NCBI GenBank assembly: GCA_963775935.1
Contig: CAVZKR010000008.1
Location: 186,001 to 250,000, forward strand
Direction of reading: 5' to 3'
Length of the DNA stretch: 64,000 nt
Origin: JBBIPA01 sp963775935
GTDB taxonomy: Bacteria; Chloroflexota; Dehalococcoidia; GIF9; UBA5629
The notes under the pieces are model-generated. The model was not told the origin of the DNA. It worked only from the letters and a program-made list of their open reading frames with translations, and did not search any database. Below, in pieces: positions 28,058-35,593 of this stretch. A program made the translations under genes and the position numbers. Every line of letters begins with the position of its first letter. Positions within the stretch are counted from its first letter, which is position 1.

Positions 28058-29071
28058 TTAAACAGTAGGCACAATAGAATTCTGCTCCTGGAAAAGCCAT
28101 GTCGAGAGATACCGTTCACCAGTGTCAGGTAAAATAACTACGATAAGCTTGCCCTCACTCTCCTTCCTCCTGGCTACCTGCAATGCTGCCCATACTGCCG
28201 CACCTGAAGATATCCCAGCGAGTATTCCTTCCTCCCTAGCTAATCTTCTCGCTGTTATACCTGCATTCTCGTTGCTGACTTTAACAACCTCAGCAACGAG
28301 ATCCAGCCGTAATACATCTGGTTTAAAACCTGCACCGATACCCTGAATTTTATGAGCACCCGGTTTACCGCCAGACAATACAGGAGAAGCAGCTGGCTCT
28401 ACAGCAATTGCCTTGAAACCAGGTTTCCGTTTATTTAGTACCTCAGCCACACCTGTAATTGTCCCCCCAGTACCTACACCAGCTACGAGAATATCTACTT
28501 TTCCTTCAGTATCTCGCCATATTTCCTCGGCTGTGGTCAAACGATGTATTTCAGGATTTGATGAATTCTTAAATTGTTGCGGCATATAATAACCTGTATT
28601 TTCTGCTACAAGTTGTTCCGCTCTCTTTATAGCTCCTGCCATTCCCTCTGCGCCTGGTGTTAATAACAATTCGGCACCGAGAGCCGATAATAATTGCCTT
28701 CGTTCTACAGACATTGTATCGGGCATGGTAAGAACGAGTTTATAACCTCTGGCTGCGCAGACAAAAGCCAATGCAATGCCTGTATTACCACTGGTTGGTT
28801 CGACAATTACAGTATCTTTCTTTATTAATCCCTTTTCTTCAGCGTCTATAATCATCGCCACGCCGATCCTGTCTTTAACACTCCCCAGGGGATTGAATGA
28901 TTCAAGCTTTGCCACCACTTCGCCTTTTGCCCCCTCGGTTATCCGGTTTAGACTGACCAGAGGCGTATTCCCAATTAACTCAGTTAAATCCTTAGCTATT
29001 CCTCTTCGCAGTTTCGGTATTTGGATTGTTTTGTACTGTAACTTATCTATCTTTTGAATTGCTTCTGCCAC
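28058..29071 (-). CDS. cysK: Cysteine synthase (O-acetylserine sulfhydrylase)
   Basis: The enzyme makes cysteine from O-acetylserine and sulfide. PLP lysine is in FNPLGSVKDRIGVAM, the substrate loop is PTSGNTGIALAFV, and the phosphate-binding Gly loop is VGTGGTITGVAEVL. The GTG at 29071 is chosen because AAAGGAGGA lies 7 nt upstream; an in-frame ATG 6 codons earlier would lie within that site. It follows the Rrf2 regulator by 45 nt. Confidence 0.93.
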   Translation of the reverse strand: MAEAIQKIDKLQYKTIQIPKLRRGIAKDLTELIGNTPLVSLNRITEGAKGEVVAKLESFNPLGSVKDRIGVAMIIDAEEKGLIKKDTVIVEPTSGNTGIALAFVCAARGYKLVLTMPDTMSVERRQLLSALGAELLLTPGAEGMAGAIKRAEQLVAENTGYYMPQQFKNSSNPEIHRLTTAEEIWRDTEGKVDILVAGVGTGGTITGVAEVLNKRKPGFKAIAVEPAASPVLSGGKPGAHKIQGIGAGFKPDVLRLDLVAEVVKVSNENAGITARRLAREEGILAGISSGAAVWAALQVARRKESEGKLIVVILPDTGERYLSTWLFQEQNSIVPTV

Positions 29072-29116
29072 CTTGTCTCCTCCTTTCAAATTGTTCCGAT
29101 TATAGGAACGAAAAAT

Positions 29117-29560
29117 TTATATATAGTACATCGCTTCTATTTGTCGCTCTTTTGCCTTCTGTCGAATAACCAAATCCTGCAATGACATCGACTCTAAAAC
29201 TTCATCCATTACTTTCTTCATTTCGCACCAAATGTCACGAGTAGCACAACGTTCCGCACGATTACATAGTGCAGGGTCATCAACGCATTCGACCGGCGCA
29301 CTCGAACCGACAAGAACATTAAGCACTTCATTAAGCTTTATCTCACCAGGTGATTTCGCAAGCCAAACACCTCCATGTGCACCTCTCATACTCCGCACCA
29401 ACCCAGCAGCAATGAGAGGTCTTATTAAATGCTCTAAATATTGAAGGGAAACTTCTTGATTCTGTGCAATATGCTTTAATTGCACTGGTCCCTGTCCCCA
29501 TCGCATTGCTAAATCTAAAAGAGCTCTTGTGCCATATCTTCCCCTTGTCGAGATTTTCAT
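29117..29560 (-). CDS. Rrf2-family regulator with IscR-like cysteines
   Basis: The 147-residue protein has a winged-helix domain (MKISTRGRYGTRALLDLA, ISLQYLEHLI-like recognition region, GLVRSMRGAHGGVWLAKSP) and three Cys in ECVDDPALCNRAERC, the spacing used by IscR-type proteins for a 2Fe-2S cluster. Rrf2 proteins control Fe-S assembly (IscR) or cysteine metabolism (CymR). Lying upstream of cysK and the sulfur block, it probably senses Fe-S or cysteine status. GGAGG precedes its ATG. Confidence 0.93.
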   Translation of the reverse strand: MKISTRGRYGTRALLDLAMRWGQGPVQLKHIAQNQEVSLQYLEHLIRPLIAAGLVRSMRGAHGGVWLAKSPGEIKLNEVLNVLVGSSAPVECVDDPALCNRAERCATRDIWCEMKKVMDEVLESMSLQDLVIRQKAKERQIEAMYYI

Positions 29561-29571
29561 TTAACCTCCAT

Positions 29572-29594
29572 TTGTTTACTAATGTAATCAACAA
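29572..29594. promoter_or_regulatory. Candidate Rrf2 operator dyad
   Basis: A 23-bp imperfect dyad has TTGTT at one end and AACAA at the other and TA/TA matches further in. It covers the predicted transcription start just below the rrf2 -10 element, a position suited to autorepression. It is not a clear match to the known IscR or CymR consensus. Confidence 0.4.
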
Positions 29595-29623
29595 AGTATA
29601 TATTTACATGCAGATAAAGTCAA
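29595..29623 (-). promoter_or_regulatory. Promoter of the rrf2-cysK operon
   Basis: On the minus strand TTGACT (29618-29623), a 17-nt spacer and TATACT (29595-29600) form a near-consensus sigma-70 promoter, giving a leader of about 28 nt before rrf2. Confidence 0.75.
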
Positions 29624-29705
29624 GCATTTCAATCCTGAAGCTTATTGCCGTATTTAGAAATTCTTATTGAGAATCAGAGCCAAGACTATAGACTAATGCT
29701 ATTAT

Positions 29706-29790
29706 CTTAAACAGAACTGAAATATGGAACATAAGGCTGGATACCATTTCCGATATCCAGCCTTATGTTCCATATTTCAGTTCTGTTAAG
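29706..29790. repeat. Long inverted repeat: 34-bp perfect arms, 10-nt centre
   Basis: Positions 29710-29743 and 29754-29787 are perfect reverse complements separated by 10 nt. Skipping one bulged base (29709) adds three more pairs. As RNA it would form a very stable hairpin downstream of the 50-aa membrane protein gene and upstream of the rrf2 promoter. It lacks a strong T-run on either side, so it is not a textbook terminator. A small mobile palindrome or an mRNA-stabilising element are alternatives. Confidence 0.9.
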
Positions 29791-29831
29791 TTCGTGTTTA
29801 CTGCCTCCTTTCCTTGAGTCCCATGATGCCT

Positions 29832-29984
29832 CTAGACCCTCGCTTTGACTTCAGCCAGCTTCTTAGCTTTGGCCTCTTTGGCAGCCTGCACAATGCCACC
29901 GATGTTGATGTACCAAATGAAAGCTGCAGGGAACAGGATAATGGGTATTGCTAGAACCAGCGCTACGATAAATCCGACTGTCAT
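29832..29984 (-). CDS. 50-aa single-pass membrane protein
   Basis: This short gene has a strong ribosome-binding site (AAAGGAGGT) 9 nt before its ATG. It encodes a 50-residue peptide: a membrane helix (residues 4-24, VGFIVALVLAIPIILFPAAF), a short GG-containing turn, and a Lys/Ala-rich amphipathic tail (AKEAKAKKLAEVKARV). I do not recognise a named family. The membrane helix plus basic cytoplasmic tail suggests an interaction partner of a membrane complex. The long inverted repeat follows it. Confidence 0.75.
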   Translation of the reverse strand: MTVGFIVALVLAIPIILFPAAFIWYINIGGIVQAAKEAKAKKLAEVKARV

Positions 29985-30301
29985 TTTTGTGTACCTCCTT
30001 TTTATTACTTTCCCCTATCTGTCACCTCATCTTCTTCACTTACAGTGTACCATTGAGGCGACTCCCCTGACTTCCGTTATTGCACCTGTTTATTTACGGA
30101 CAAAATACCTGAAGTCTTGTATTCTTGCTGGCATTATTTGCCTGCTAATTGTGGCAGATGACAGGTAGAAATACCCAGCAAATTTAAGAATTTTAGGGGA
30201 GAATTGAGGGGAGAAACGTGGATAAACTATTTCGATTTTCTTTGTAGTTTTGTTTTCGATATGAAGAATCCAGCTTCAGTAGCAGACAAAGGCGATAAAA
30301 A
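29985..30301. other. 317-nt gap without a recognisable gene
   Basis: The segment between the 50-aa gene and the TIGR04076-like gene holds only the ribosome-binding site of the former. No RNA gene, convincing promoter or terminator was recognised. Confidence 0.5.
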
Positions 30302-30568
30302 TTACTTTTTCACTCGTCTCAACTCAAATACCACGGGATTGGCTGGATCAGGGCAAGCGACAATCGCTTTTTCCTGATCATCCTCCCATGGAAAAGAGCC
30401 TTTGTATTGTAAGGTAGAAACAAATGGGAAAATAGTGTAGAAAGCCCAAGAACACATACCTTGAGGAGTCGTATCACCAATGAAAAATTCGTCTCCAACC
30501 CTATGCTCTGCAGTACAACTCCCTTTCTGAGAAATGACTTTCGCGATGACATTGCACGTATCCGCCAT
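30302..30568 (-). CDS. TIGR04076-like small protein
   Basis: The 88-residue protein follows the TIGR04076 pattern: VIAKVISQKGSCTAEHRVGDEF at the start, then a CSWAFYTIFPFV segment and a final CPDPANPVVFELRR. The Cys residues recur in the family; their function is not known. The ATG at 30568 is preferred since the family starts just before the first strand; an in-frame ATG at 30589 lacks a ribosome-binding site. It lies 126 nt downstream of rplL. Confidence 0.75.
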   Translation of the reverse strand: MADTCNVIAKVISQKGSCTAEHRVGDEFFIGDTTPQGMCSWAFYTIFPFVSTLQYKGSFPWEDDQEKAIVACPDPANPVVFELRRVKK

Positions 30569-30626
30569 TGCTATCCCATTTCCTTGCATCTAAATTTTTT
30601 CTCGTAATGTTATAGTATGAAAGTTA

Positions 30627-30655
30627 AAAGTGGAGACCTTTCATGTCTCCACTTT
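30627..30655. terminator. Hairpin between rplL and the downstream gene
   Basis: Eleven-base-pair arms (30627-30637 and 30645-30655) flank a 7-nt loop. It can terminate or process the rplJL transcript, but the T-run (30660-30665) follows it on the plus strand, while the minus strand has only a broken T stretch. Confidence 0.6.
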
Positions 30656-30714
30656 CACGTTTTTTAAAAAACCACAAGCAACAGAGCAAATTTGCTATTC
30701 AATAGGTGAATCTG

Positions 30715-31101
30715 TTACTTAATTTCAACTGTTGCGCCGGCGTCTTGAAGCTTCTTTTGAATTGTGGCTGCCTCTTCTTTATTCACACCTTCTTTAACAG
30801 GCTTAGGGGCGCTTTCAACAAGGTCTTTAGCCTCTTTAAGCCCTAGAGTTGTAACCTCTCTCACTGCCTTAATGACATTAATTTTATTTTCCCCTATCGT
30901 CTTGAGGATTACAGTGAATTCGGTCTTCTCTTCCGCGGCTGCAGCAGCACCGCCTGCCTGGGCTGCGGCACCGGTTGGTGCTGCGACTGCGACTGGTGCT
31001 GCACTTACACCAAATTCCTTCTCCAGTTCTTTCACCAGCTCGGCCAATTCTAGCACTGTCATACTTTTAATTGCAGTTAAGATCTCTTCTTTGGTTGCCA
31101 T
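30715..31101 (-). CDS. rplL: 50S ribosomal protein L7/L12
   Basis: The stalk protein that recruits translation factors is 128 residues: an N-terminal dimerisation domain (MTVLELAELVKELEKEFGV), an Ala-rich hinge (residues 37-57) and the C-terminal factor-binding domain (KINVIKAVREVTTLGLKEAKDLVE). AAGGAGGT precedes the ATG. rpoB does not follow it here. Confidence 0.97.
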   Translation of the reverse strand: MATKEEILTAIKSMTVLELAELVKELEKEFGVSAAPVAVAAPTGAAAQAGGAAAAAEEKTEFTVILKTIGENKINVIKAVREVTTLGLKEAKDLVESAPKPVKEGVNKEEAATIQKKLQDAGATVEIK

Positions 31102-31187
31102 GTTACCTCCTTATGATATCGTTAATTTTTAAATTTTCTTAAAATTCTAATCTGCTTTCGCCACGACTAACTCAGTTTCCCTGAACT

Positions 31188-31715
31188 TTACCCTACTTCC
31201 ATCTGCCGAATCCGGGCTTGTAATACATATGCAAAACCTCGCAATGGTGCACTGAGCACAGTATGTAAGTAATACAACGGACTCGCCAATTGCCCCACCA
31301 ATTGAGAAATCAACACCGGCTTTGGTGGAATATTAGCAAGATTAACTACATCTTGGGCACTTAGTAGCTTGTCACCAAGCAAACCACCTTTGATTTGCAG
31401 GGCTGCCCCTGATGAGCGAATAAAATCGCTGAGAACTTTCGCTGGCTTAATAACGTCATCGAATCCAAAGGCTATAGCCAAAGGCCCGGTTAGTAACGGT
31501 TCTAATTGCTTCCTGCCAGATTTTTCAGCTGCAAATTTGGTTAATGTATTTTTAGCGACACGATATTCTATGCCGTTTGTTCTGAGCTGCTGGCGTAACC
31601 GGACCATCTCCTTGGCGGTGAGCCCACGATAGTCAGTAGCTACAGCGATAGTACATTTAGACAAACTATCAGACAGTGCATTTATGAGTTTTTCCTTCTC
31701 TTTTTTATTGAGCAT
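31188..31715 (-). CDS. rplJ: 50S ribosomal protein L10
   Basis: L10 anchors L7/L12 dimers to the ribosome. The N-terminal domain (VATDYRGLTAKEMVRLRQQLR, YRVAKNTLTKFA) and the C-terminal helix that binds L12 are present in 175 residues. It is preceded by an L10 leader, so the L10-L12 complex probably autoregulates it. Confidence 0.96.
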   Translation of the reverse strand: MLNKKEKEKLINALSDSLSKCTIAVATDYRGLTAKEMVRLRQQLRTNGIEYRVAKNTLTKFAAEKSGRKQLEPLLTGPLAIAFGFDDVIKPAKVLSDFIRSSGAALQIKGGLLGDKLLSAQDVVNLANIPPKPVLISQLVGQLASPLYYLHTVLSAPLRGFAYVLQARIRQMEVG

Positions 31716-31743
31716 AGCCTTCTTTCCTTCTTGTTATTATGTT

Positions 31744-31777
31744 AAATAAAAAGTCCCTGTGCCATGACACAAGGACT
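31744..31777 (-). terminator. Attenuator hairpin of the L10 leader
   Basis: On the minus strand, 10-bp arms (31768-31777 and 31752-31761, with G-U pairs) and a 6-nt loop are followed by five T and then ATTT. It has the form of an intrinsic terminator at the end of the L10 leader, upstream of rplJ. Confidence 0.8.
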
Positions 31778-31845
31778 CAGCTTAGAACAACCTCGGCAGG
31801 CATTCATTAAGCCTAAACGGCACCTGCTATCATGGGCACTCGTTA
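31778..31845 (-). ncRNA. Ribosomal protein L10 leader
   Basis: The minus-strand region between rplA and rplJ carries the conserved L10-leader pairing (GCAGGTGCC with the downstream GCCTGCCGAGG, around 31787-31830), followed directly by the attenuator hairpin. L10(L12)4 binding to this RNA limits rplJL expression in other bacteria. Confidence 0.75.
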
Positions 31846-31861
31846 ATTCAACTTTTTTTAA

Positions 31862-32581
31862 TTATAAGGTAATTCCTGTGGTAGCTGCAATGGATCTAAG
31901 ATCCAATTTGATACCAGGCCCCATAGTAGTAGAAAGAGATGCACTCTTGATATATTGCCCTTTTGCGCCACTTGGTTTTGCTTTAAGCACAGCCTCTACT
32001 AAAGAAACCAGATTTTCCAATAGCTTAGACTCCTCAAAGCTAGCTTTACCGATAGGTACGTGGATAATGGAAGTTCTATCTAACCGGAATTCAACTCTGC
32101 CCTTTCTTGAATCCTCAATAGCTCTAGGCAAGTCATCAACAGCCACCACTGTACCTGATTTCGGATTAGGCATTAATCCTTTGCGACCTAGAATCTTACC
32201 CAGCTTACCTACTTTCCCCATCATATCCGGGGTCGCAATAGTAACATCAAATTCAAGCCAGCCTTCTTCTATCTTCTTAATGACATCATCGCTACCAACA
32301 TAATCAGCTTTAGCTTCATTAGCTAACCGAACACCTTCACCTTGAGCGAAAACAAGCACCCTCACTTGCTTACCAAGTCCACTAGGTAAAAGAGCAACAC
32401 CACGCACTTGCTGGTCCGCACTTCGGGAATCGACCCCCATTCTCAAATGAAGTTCGACAGTTTCATCGAAACCGGCAAAGGCGGCTTTTTTGGTCAATAC
32501 CACAGCTTCACTCGGTTGATAAAGATTATTTCCATCAACAAGCTTAGCTGCTTCTCGATATTTTTTTCCTCTTGTTACCAT
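31862..32581 (-). CDS. rplA: 50S ribosomal protein L1
   Basis: L1 forms the mobile stalk at the E site. The 239-residue protein has EAVVLTKKAAFAGFDETVEL, the LGKILGRKGLMPNPKSGTV signature and a normal C-terminus. It starts 1 nt after rplK ends. Confidence 0.97.
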   Translation of the reverse strand: MVTRGKKYREAAKLVDGNNLYQPSEAVVLTKKAAFAGFDETVELHLRMGVDSRSADQQVRGVALLPSGLGKQVRVLVFAQGEGVRLANEAKADYVGSDDVIKKIEEGWLEFDVTIATPDMMGKVGKLGKILGRKGLMPNPKSGTVVAVDDLPRAIEDSRKGRVEFRLDRTSIIHVPIGKASFEESKLLENLVSLVEAVLKAKPSGAKGQYIKSASLSTTMGPGIKLDLRSIAATTGITL

Positions 32582-32582
32582 T

Positions 32583-33005
32583 CTATTCTACCTTAATCCC
32601 CATACTTCGCGCCGTGCCCTCGATAATACGAGAGGCAGCTTCAATATCGGCAGCATTCAAGTCTTTTGCCTTAATTCTAGCAATTTCACTAATTTTATCA
32701 CGGGTTAGCGTACCCACTACTTGCTGACCTGTGGTACCACTACCCTTCTCCACATTTAATGCTTTTTTCAATAGATCAGACGCTGGTGGTGTCTTGGTAA
32801 TGAAAATAAATGACCTATCTTCATACACAGTTATTTCAACAGGTATTATGGACCCAGCTTGGTTTTTAGTCTGCTCATTGTAATCTTTGCAGAAAGCCAT
32901 AATATTAACTCCATGTTGTCCTAACGCTGGACCTACAGGCGGAGCCGGTGTAGCCTTACCTGCTTGTATCTGCAATTTTATAATTGCCCTTACTTTTTTA
33001 GCCAT
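32583..33005 (-). CDS. rplK: 50S ribosomal protein L11
   Basis: L11 (140 residues) shows IKLQIQAGKATPAPPVGPAL, GQHGVNIMAFCKDYN and the C-terminal RNA-binding part with KAKDLNAADIEAASRIIEGT. It directly abuts nusG, in the usual nusG-rplK-rplA order. Confidence 0.97.
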   Translation of the reverse strand: MAKKVRAIIKLQIQAGKATPAPPVGPALGQHGVNIMAFCKDYNEQTKNQAGSIIPVEITVYEDRSFIFITKTPPASDLLKKALNVEKGSGTTGQQVVGTLTRDKISEIARIKAKDLNAADIEAASRIIEGTARSMGIKVE

Positions 33006-33554
33006 TTATAATCTCTCCACTTGCAAGAAGTCAAGTTCCACTGAGGTTTCCCTCCCAAAGAGGCTCAGGAGAACCTTCACTTTACCCTTGCCCATATTAA
33101 TTTCATCAACCGTTCCAATAAAGTCGGTAAATGGCCCATCAACAACTCTTACGTTCTCACCCTTCCTAAAACCAACCTTCACCTGAGGTGAGCCATCTTG
33201 CATTTGCCTCAAGATAGCTTTTACTTCATCGTCAGCTAAAGGAGTGGGTTTATTCCCACCTCCAACAAAGCCGGTCACACCTGGAGTATTACGTACCACC
33301 TGCCAGCTCTCATCGTCCATCTTCATTTCGACAAGCACATAGCCGGGGAATATCTTCTTCGTTACCGTCCTTCGTTGTCCCCCTCTAATCTCAATCTCGT
33401 CTTCCGTTGGTATTACCACCTGAAATATTTTATCCTCGGCATCCATGGTTTTAATACGCTGTTCCAAGCTTCTCTTCACTTTCTCCTCATATCCAGAGTA
33501 AGTATGTACAATGTACCAACGTTTAGTATTAACGCTTACTGATTTACTTTCCAC
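33006..33554 (-). CDS. nusG: Transcription antitermination factor NusG
   Basis: NusG (182 residues) has the NGN domain (WYIVHTYSGYEEKVKRSLEQ, KKIFPGYVLVEMKM, VRNTPGVTGFVGGG) and a C-terminal KOW domain (GENVRVVDGPFTDFIGTV). It overlaps secE by 11 nt, a standard pair. Confidence 0.97.
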   Translation of the reverse strand: MESKSVSVNTKRWYIVHTYSGYEEKVKRSLEQRIKTMDAEDKIFQVVIPTEDEIEIRGGQRRTVTKKIFPGYVLVEMKMDDESWQVVRNTPGVTGFVGGGNKPTPLADDEVKAILRQMQDGSPQVKVGFRKGENVRVVDGPFTDFIGTVDEINMGKGKVKVLLSLFGRETSVELDFLQVERL

Positions 33555-33777
33555 CTAGAAAAACCCTCGCAACCAATTCAGAGAACCCATAATCTATAGC
33601 TCCAAGAAAGATCCCCACAATTGCACACACGGCAATGACCATAAGCGTAAGACGCATAGCCTCACGTCTCGTTGGCCAAGTCACCTTTTTCAATTCATCA
33701 ATAATTTCGCGAATAAAGGCAAACCGAGACCTCTTAGGCTTAACGGATTGAGTTTGTAGAGAATTCTTCTTAACCAA
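33544..33777 (-). CDS. secE: Preprotein translocase subunit SecE
   Basis: This 77-residue short SecE has the cytoplasmic amphipathic helix (REIIDELKKVTWPTRREAMR) and one membrane helix (LMVIAVCAIVGIFLGAIDYG). It starts 3 nt after the rpmG stop. Confidence 0.95.
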   Translation of the reverse strand: MVKKNSLQTQSVKPKRSRFAFIREIIDELKKVTWPTRREAMRLTLMVIAVCAIVGIFLGAIDYGFSELVARVFLGGK

Positions 33778-33780
33778 AGA

Positions 33781-33948
33781 TTACTTGGTCTCCCGATGGA
33801 GTGTGTGATGGCGGCAACGAGGACAATACTTCTTCAGCTCCAACCGTTGGCTATCGTTCTTCCTGTTTTTAGTAGTGGTATACGTCCTCTCCTGGCACTC
33901 AGTACAGGCCAAGGTTATAATACCACGGGCATCACTTTTCTTCGCCAT
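33781..33948 (-). CDS. rpmG: 50S ribosomal protein L33
   Basis: The 55-residue protein reads MAKKSDARGIITLACTEC, a TTTKNRKN segment and KKYCPRCRHHTLHRETK. It is the zinc-binding form with two CxxC pairs and sits between tuf and secE as usual. Confidence 0.95.
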   Translation of the reverse strand: MAKKSDARGIITLACTECQERTYTTTKNRKNDSQRLELKKYCPRCRHHTLHRETK

Positions 33949-33950
33949 AG

Positions 33951-35150
33951 CTATTCAAGAATCTTACTGATTACTCCGGCGCCAACTGTCCGTCCACCTT
34001 CTCGGATAGCAAATCGCAAACCTTCTTCCAAAGCTACCGGATAGATCAGCTTTATAGTCATCTTTACACTATCGCCTGGCATAACCATTTCCACACCTTT
34101 GGGTAATTCTGCAATGCCAGTAACATCTAATGTTCTAATATAGAATTGAGGCTTATAACCATTAAAAAATGGTGTATGTCTACCACCTTCTTCTTTGGTC
34201 AACACGTAAACCTCAGCTTCGAAATGGGTATGTGGTTTGACTGAACCAGGAGCCGCTAAAACTTGACCACGCTCCACCTCTTCTCTTTCAATACCTCTAA
34301 CTAAACAACCGATGGCATCACCAGGTTCTGCACCGTTTAAAAGTTTATGAAACATTTCCACACCAGTAACCACAGTTTTACGAGTCTCTTTTATTCCAAC
34401 GATGTCTATTTCATCTCCTACTTTAACCACACCACGATCAACTCTCCCAGTCACTACCGTACCACGTCCCTTAATGCTGAAGACATCTTCTACCGGCATC
34501 AGGAACGGTTTATCTTTAGCCCTTACTGGCAACGGTATCCAATCATCTACGGCATCCATCAACTTGAGAATTCTGCCACACCACTGGCATTCTGGCTTAC
34601 CGCAACCGCATTCCAGAGCCTTGGTAGCACTAACGCGAACGATGGGAGTCTTGTCTCCGGGAAACTTATACTTGGAAAGCAGTTCTCTTACTTCAAGTTC
34701 TACTAATTCCAGTAACTCTTCATCTTCCATCATGTCGACTTTATTTAAAGCTACGAGTATAGCAGGTACTTCCACCTGGCGAGCCAGTAGGATATGTTCT
34801 CTGGTCTGAGGCATCGGCCCATCCGGCGCACTCACTACCAATATGGCACCGTCCATCTGCGCAGCACCAGTAATCATGTTTTTAATGTAGTCGGCATGCC
34901 CTGGGCAATCGACGTGGGCATAGTGCCTTTTCTTCGTTTCATACTCAATATGAGCAATAGCAATGGTCAAACCACGAGCCTTCTCTTCAGGAGCATTATC
35001 AATAGAATCGTAGGCTCGGTAACCTGCCATACCTTGTTTTGATAGCACCAGCGTGATCGCCGATGTCAAACTGGTCTTACCATGGTCAACGTGACCTATA
35101 GTACCCACGTTCAAATGCGGCTTGGTTCGTTCAAAAACCTTCTTTGCCAT
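33951..35150 (-). CDS. tuf: Elongation factor Tu
   Basis: EF-Tu (399 residues) has the GTPase motifs GHVDHGKTSLTSAIT, DCPGHADYIKNMITGAAQMD and NKVDM, then domains 2 and 3. It contains a Cys-rich insertion (ECGCGKPECQWCG, about residues 180-192) of the kind seen in several Dehalococcoidia-like and thermophile EF-Tu proteins. The start is 35150; upstream in-frame codons lie within tRNA-Thr. It is co-transcribed with three tRNAs. Confidence 0.97.
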   Translation of the reverse strand: MAKKVFERTKPHLNVGTIGHVDHGKTSLTSAITLVLSKQGMAGYRAYDSIDNAPEEKARGLTIAIAHIEYETKKRHYAHVDCPGHADYIKNMITGAAQMDGAILVVSAPDGPMPQTREHILLARQVEVPAILVALNKVDMMEDEELLELVELEVRELLSKYKFPGDKTPIVRVSATKALECGCGKPECQWCGRILKLMDAVDDWIPLPVRAKDKPFLMPVEDVFSIKGRGTVVTGRVDRGVVKVGDEIDIVGIKETRKTVVTGVEMFHKLLNGAEPGDAIGCLVRGIEREEVERGQVLAAPGSVKPHTHFEAEVYVLTKEEGGRHTPFFNGYKPQFYIRTLDVTGIAELPKGVEMVMPGDSVKMTIKLIYPVALEEGLRFAIREGGRTVGAGVISKILE

Positions 35151-35174
35151 ATAAAAAACCTCCTTCTTTAACCC

Positions 35175-35247
35175 AGCCCACAACCAGATTCGAACTGGTG
35201 ACCCCGTTCTTACCAAGAACGTGCTCTACCGGCTGAGCTATGTGGGC
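35175..35247 (-). tRNA. tRNA-Thr (GGT)
   Basis: A 73-nt cloverleaf with a 7-bp acceptor stem (35241-35247 with 35176-35182), anticodon GGT in the loop TTGGTAA and TTCGAAT in the T loop. The discriminator is T and CCA is not encoded. It lies 24 nt before tuf. Confidence 0.95.
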
Positions 35248-35317
35248 AAATTTCCTATTCTTCTCGTAGTGGGCTCTGATTATACACCATTTCAATAGGT
35301 CATTTCAAAACCCACGG

Positions 35318-35403
35318 TGGTGGAGGGGGTAGGATTCGAACCTACGCAGCTATAAAGCGGCAGATTTACAGTCTGCTCCGATTGTCCACTCCGGCACCCC
35401 TCC
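35318..35403 (-). tRNA. tRNA-Tyr (GTA)
   Basis: An 86-nt class II tRNA with a long variable arm, anticodon GTA and an acceptor stem GGAGGGG paired with CCCCTCC. Unlike its two neighbours it encodes the terminal CCA (35318-35320). Confidence 0.95.
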
Positions 35404-35422
35404 AACCGAAATCGCAGGCGAA

Positions 35423-35495
35423 AGCCCGAGAGGGGAGTCGAACCCGCTAACCTACCGATTACAAGTCGGTTGCGCTGCCATTGCGCTACTCGGGC
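35423..35495 (-). tRNA. tRNA-Thr (TGT)
   Basis: A 73-nt cloverleaf with anticodon TGT, an acceptor stem of GCCCGAG with CTCGGGC, discriminator T and no encoded CCA. It is the first gene of the Thr-Tyr-Thr-tuf transcript. Confidence 0.95.
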
Positions 35496-35534
35496 AAATC
35501 GACGATTTCCTGTTTAATTTAACTACGGGCTGCT

Positions 35535-35563
35535 AGTATAAATAATAGTATAATAAAAGTCAA
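35535..35563 (-). promoter_or_regulatory. Promoter of the tRNA-tuf operon
   Basis: On the minus strand TTGACT (35558-35563), a 17-nt spacer and TATACT (35535-35540) form a near-consensus promoter about 40 nt before the first tRNA. Confidence 0.8.
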
Positions 35564-35593
35564 TAAATGCCAAACGCAGGCCGATTCTGCAAA

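Noticed and set aside
31764..32303. 179-codon open frame antisense to rplA and the L10 leader
   Set aside because: Complement of a conserved ribosomal gene and leader; no family resemblance.
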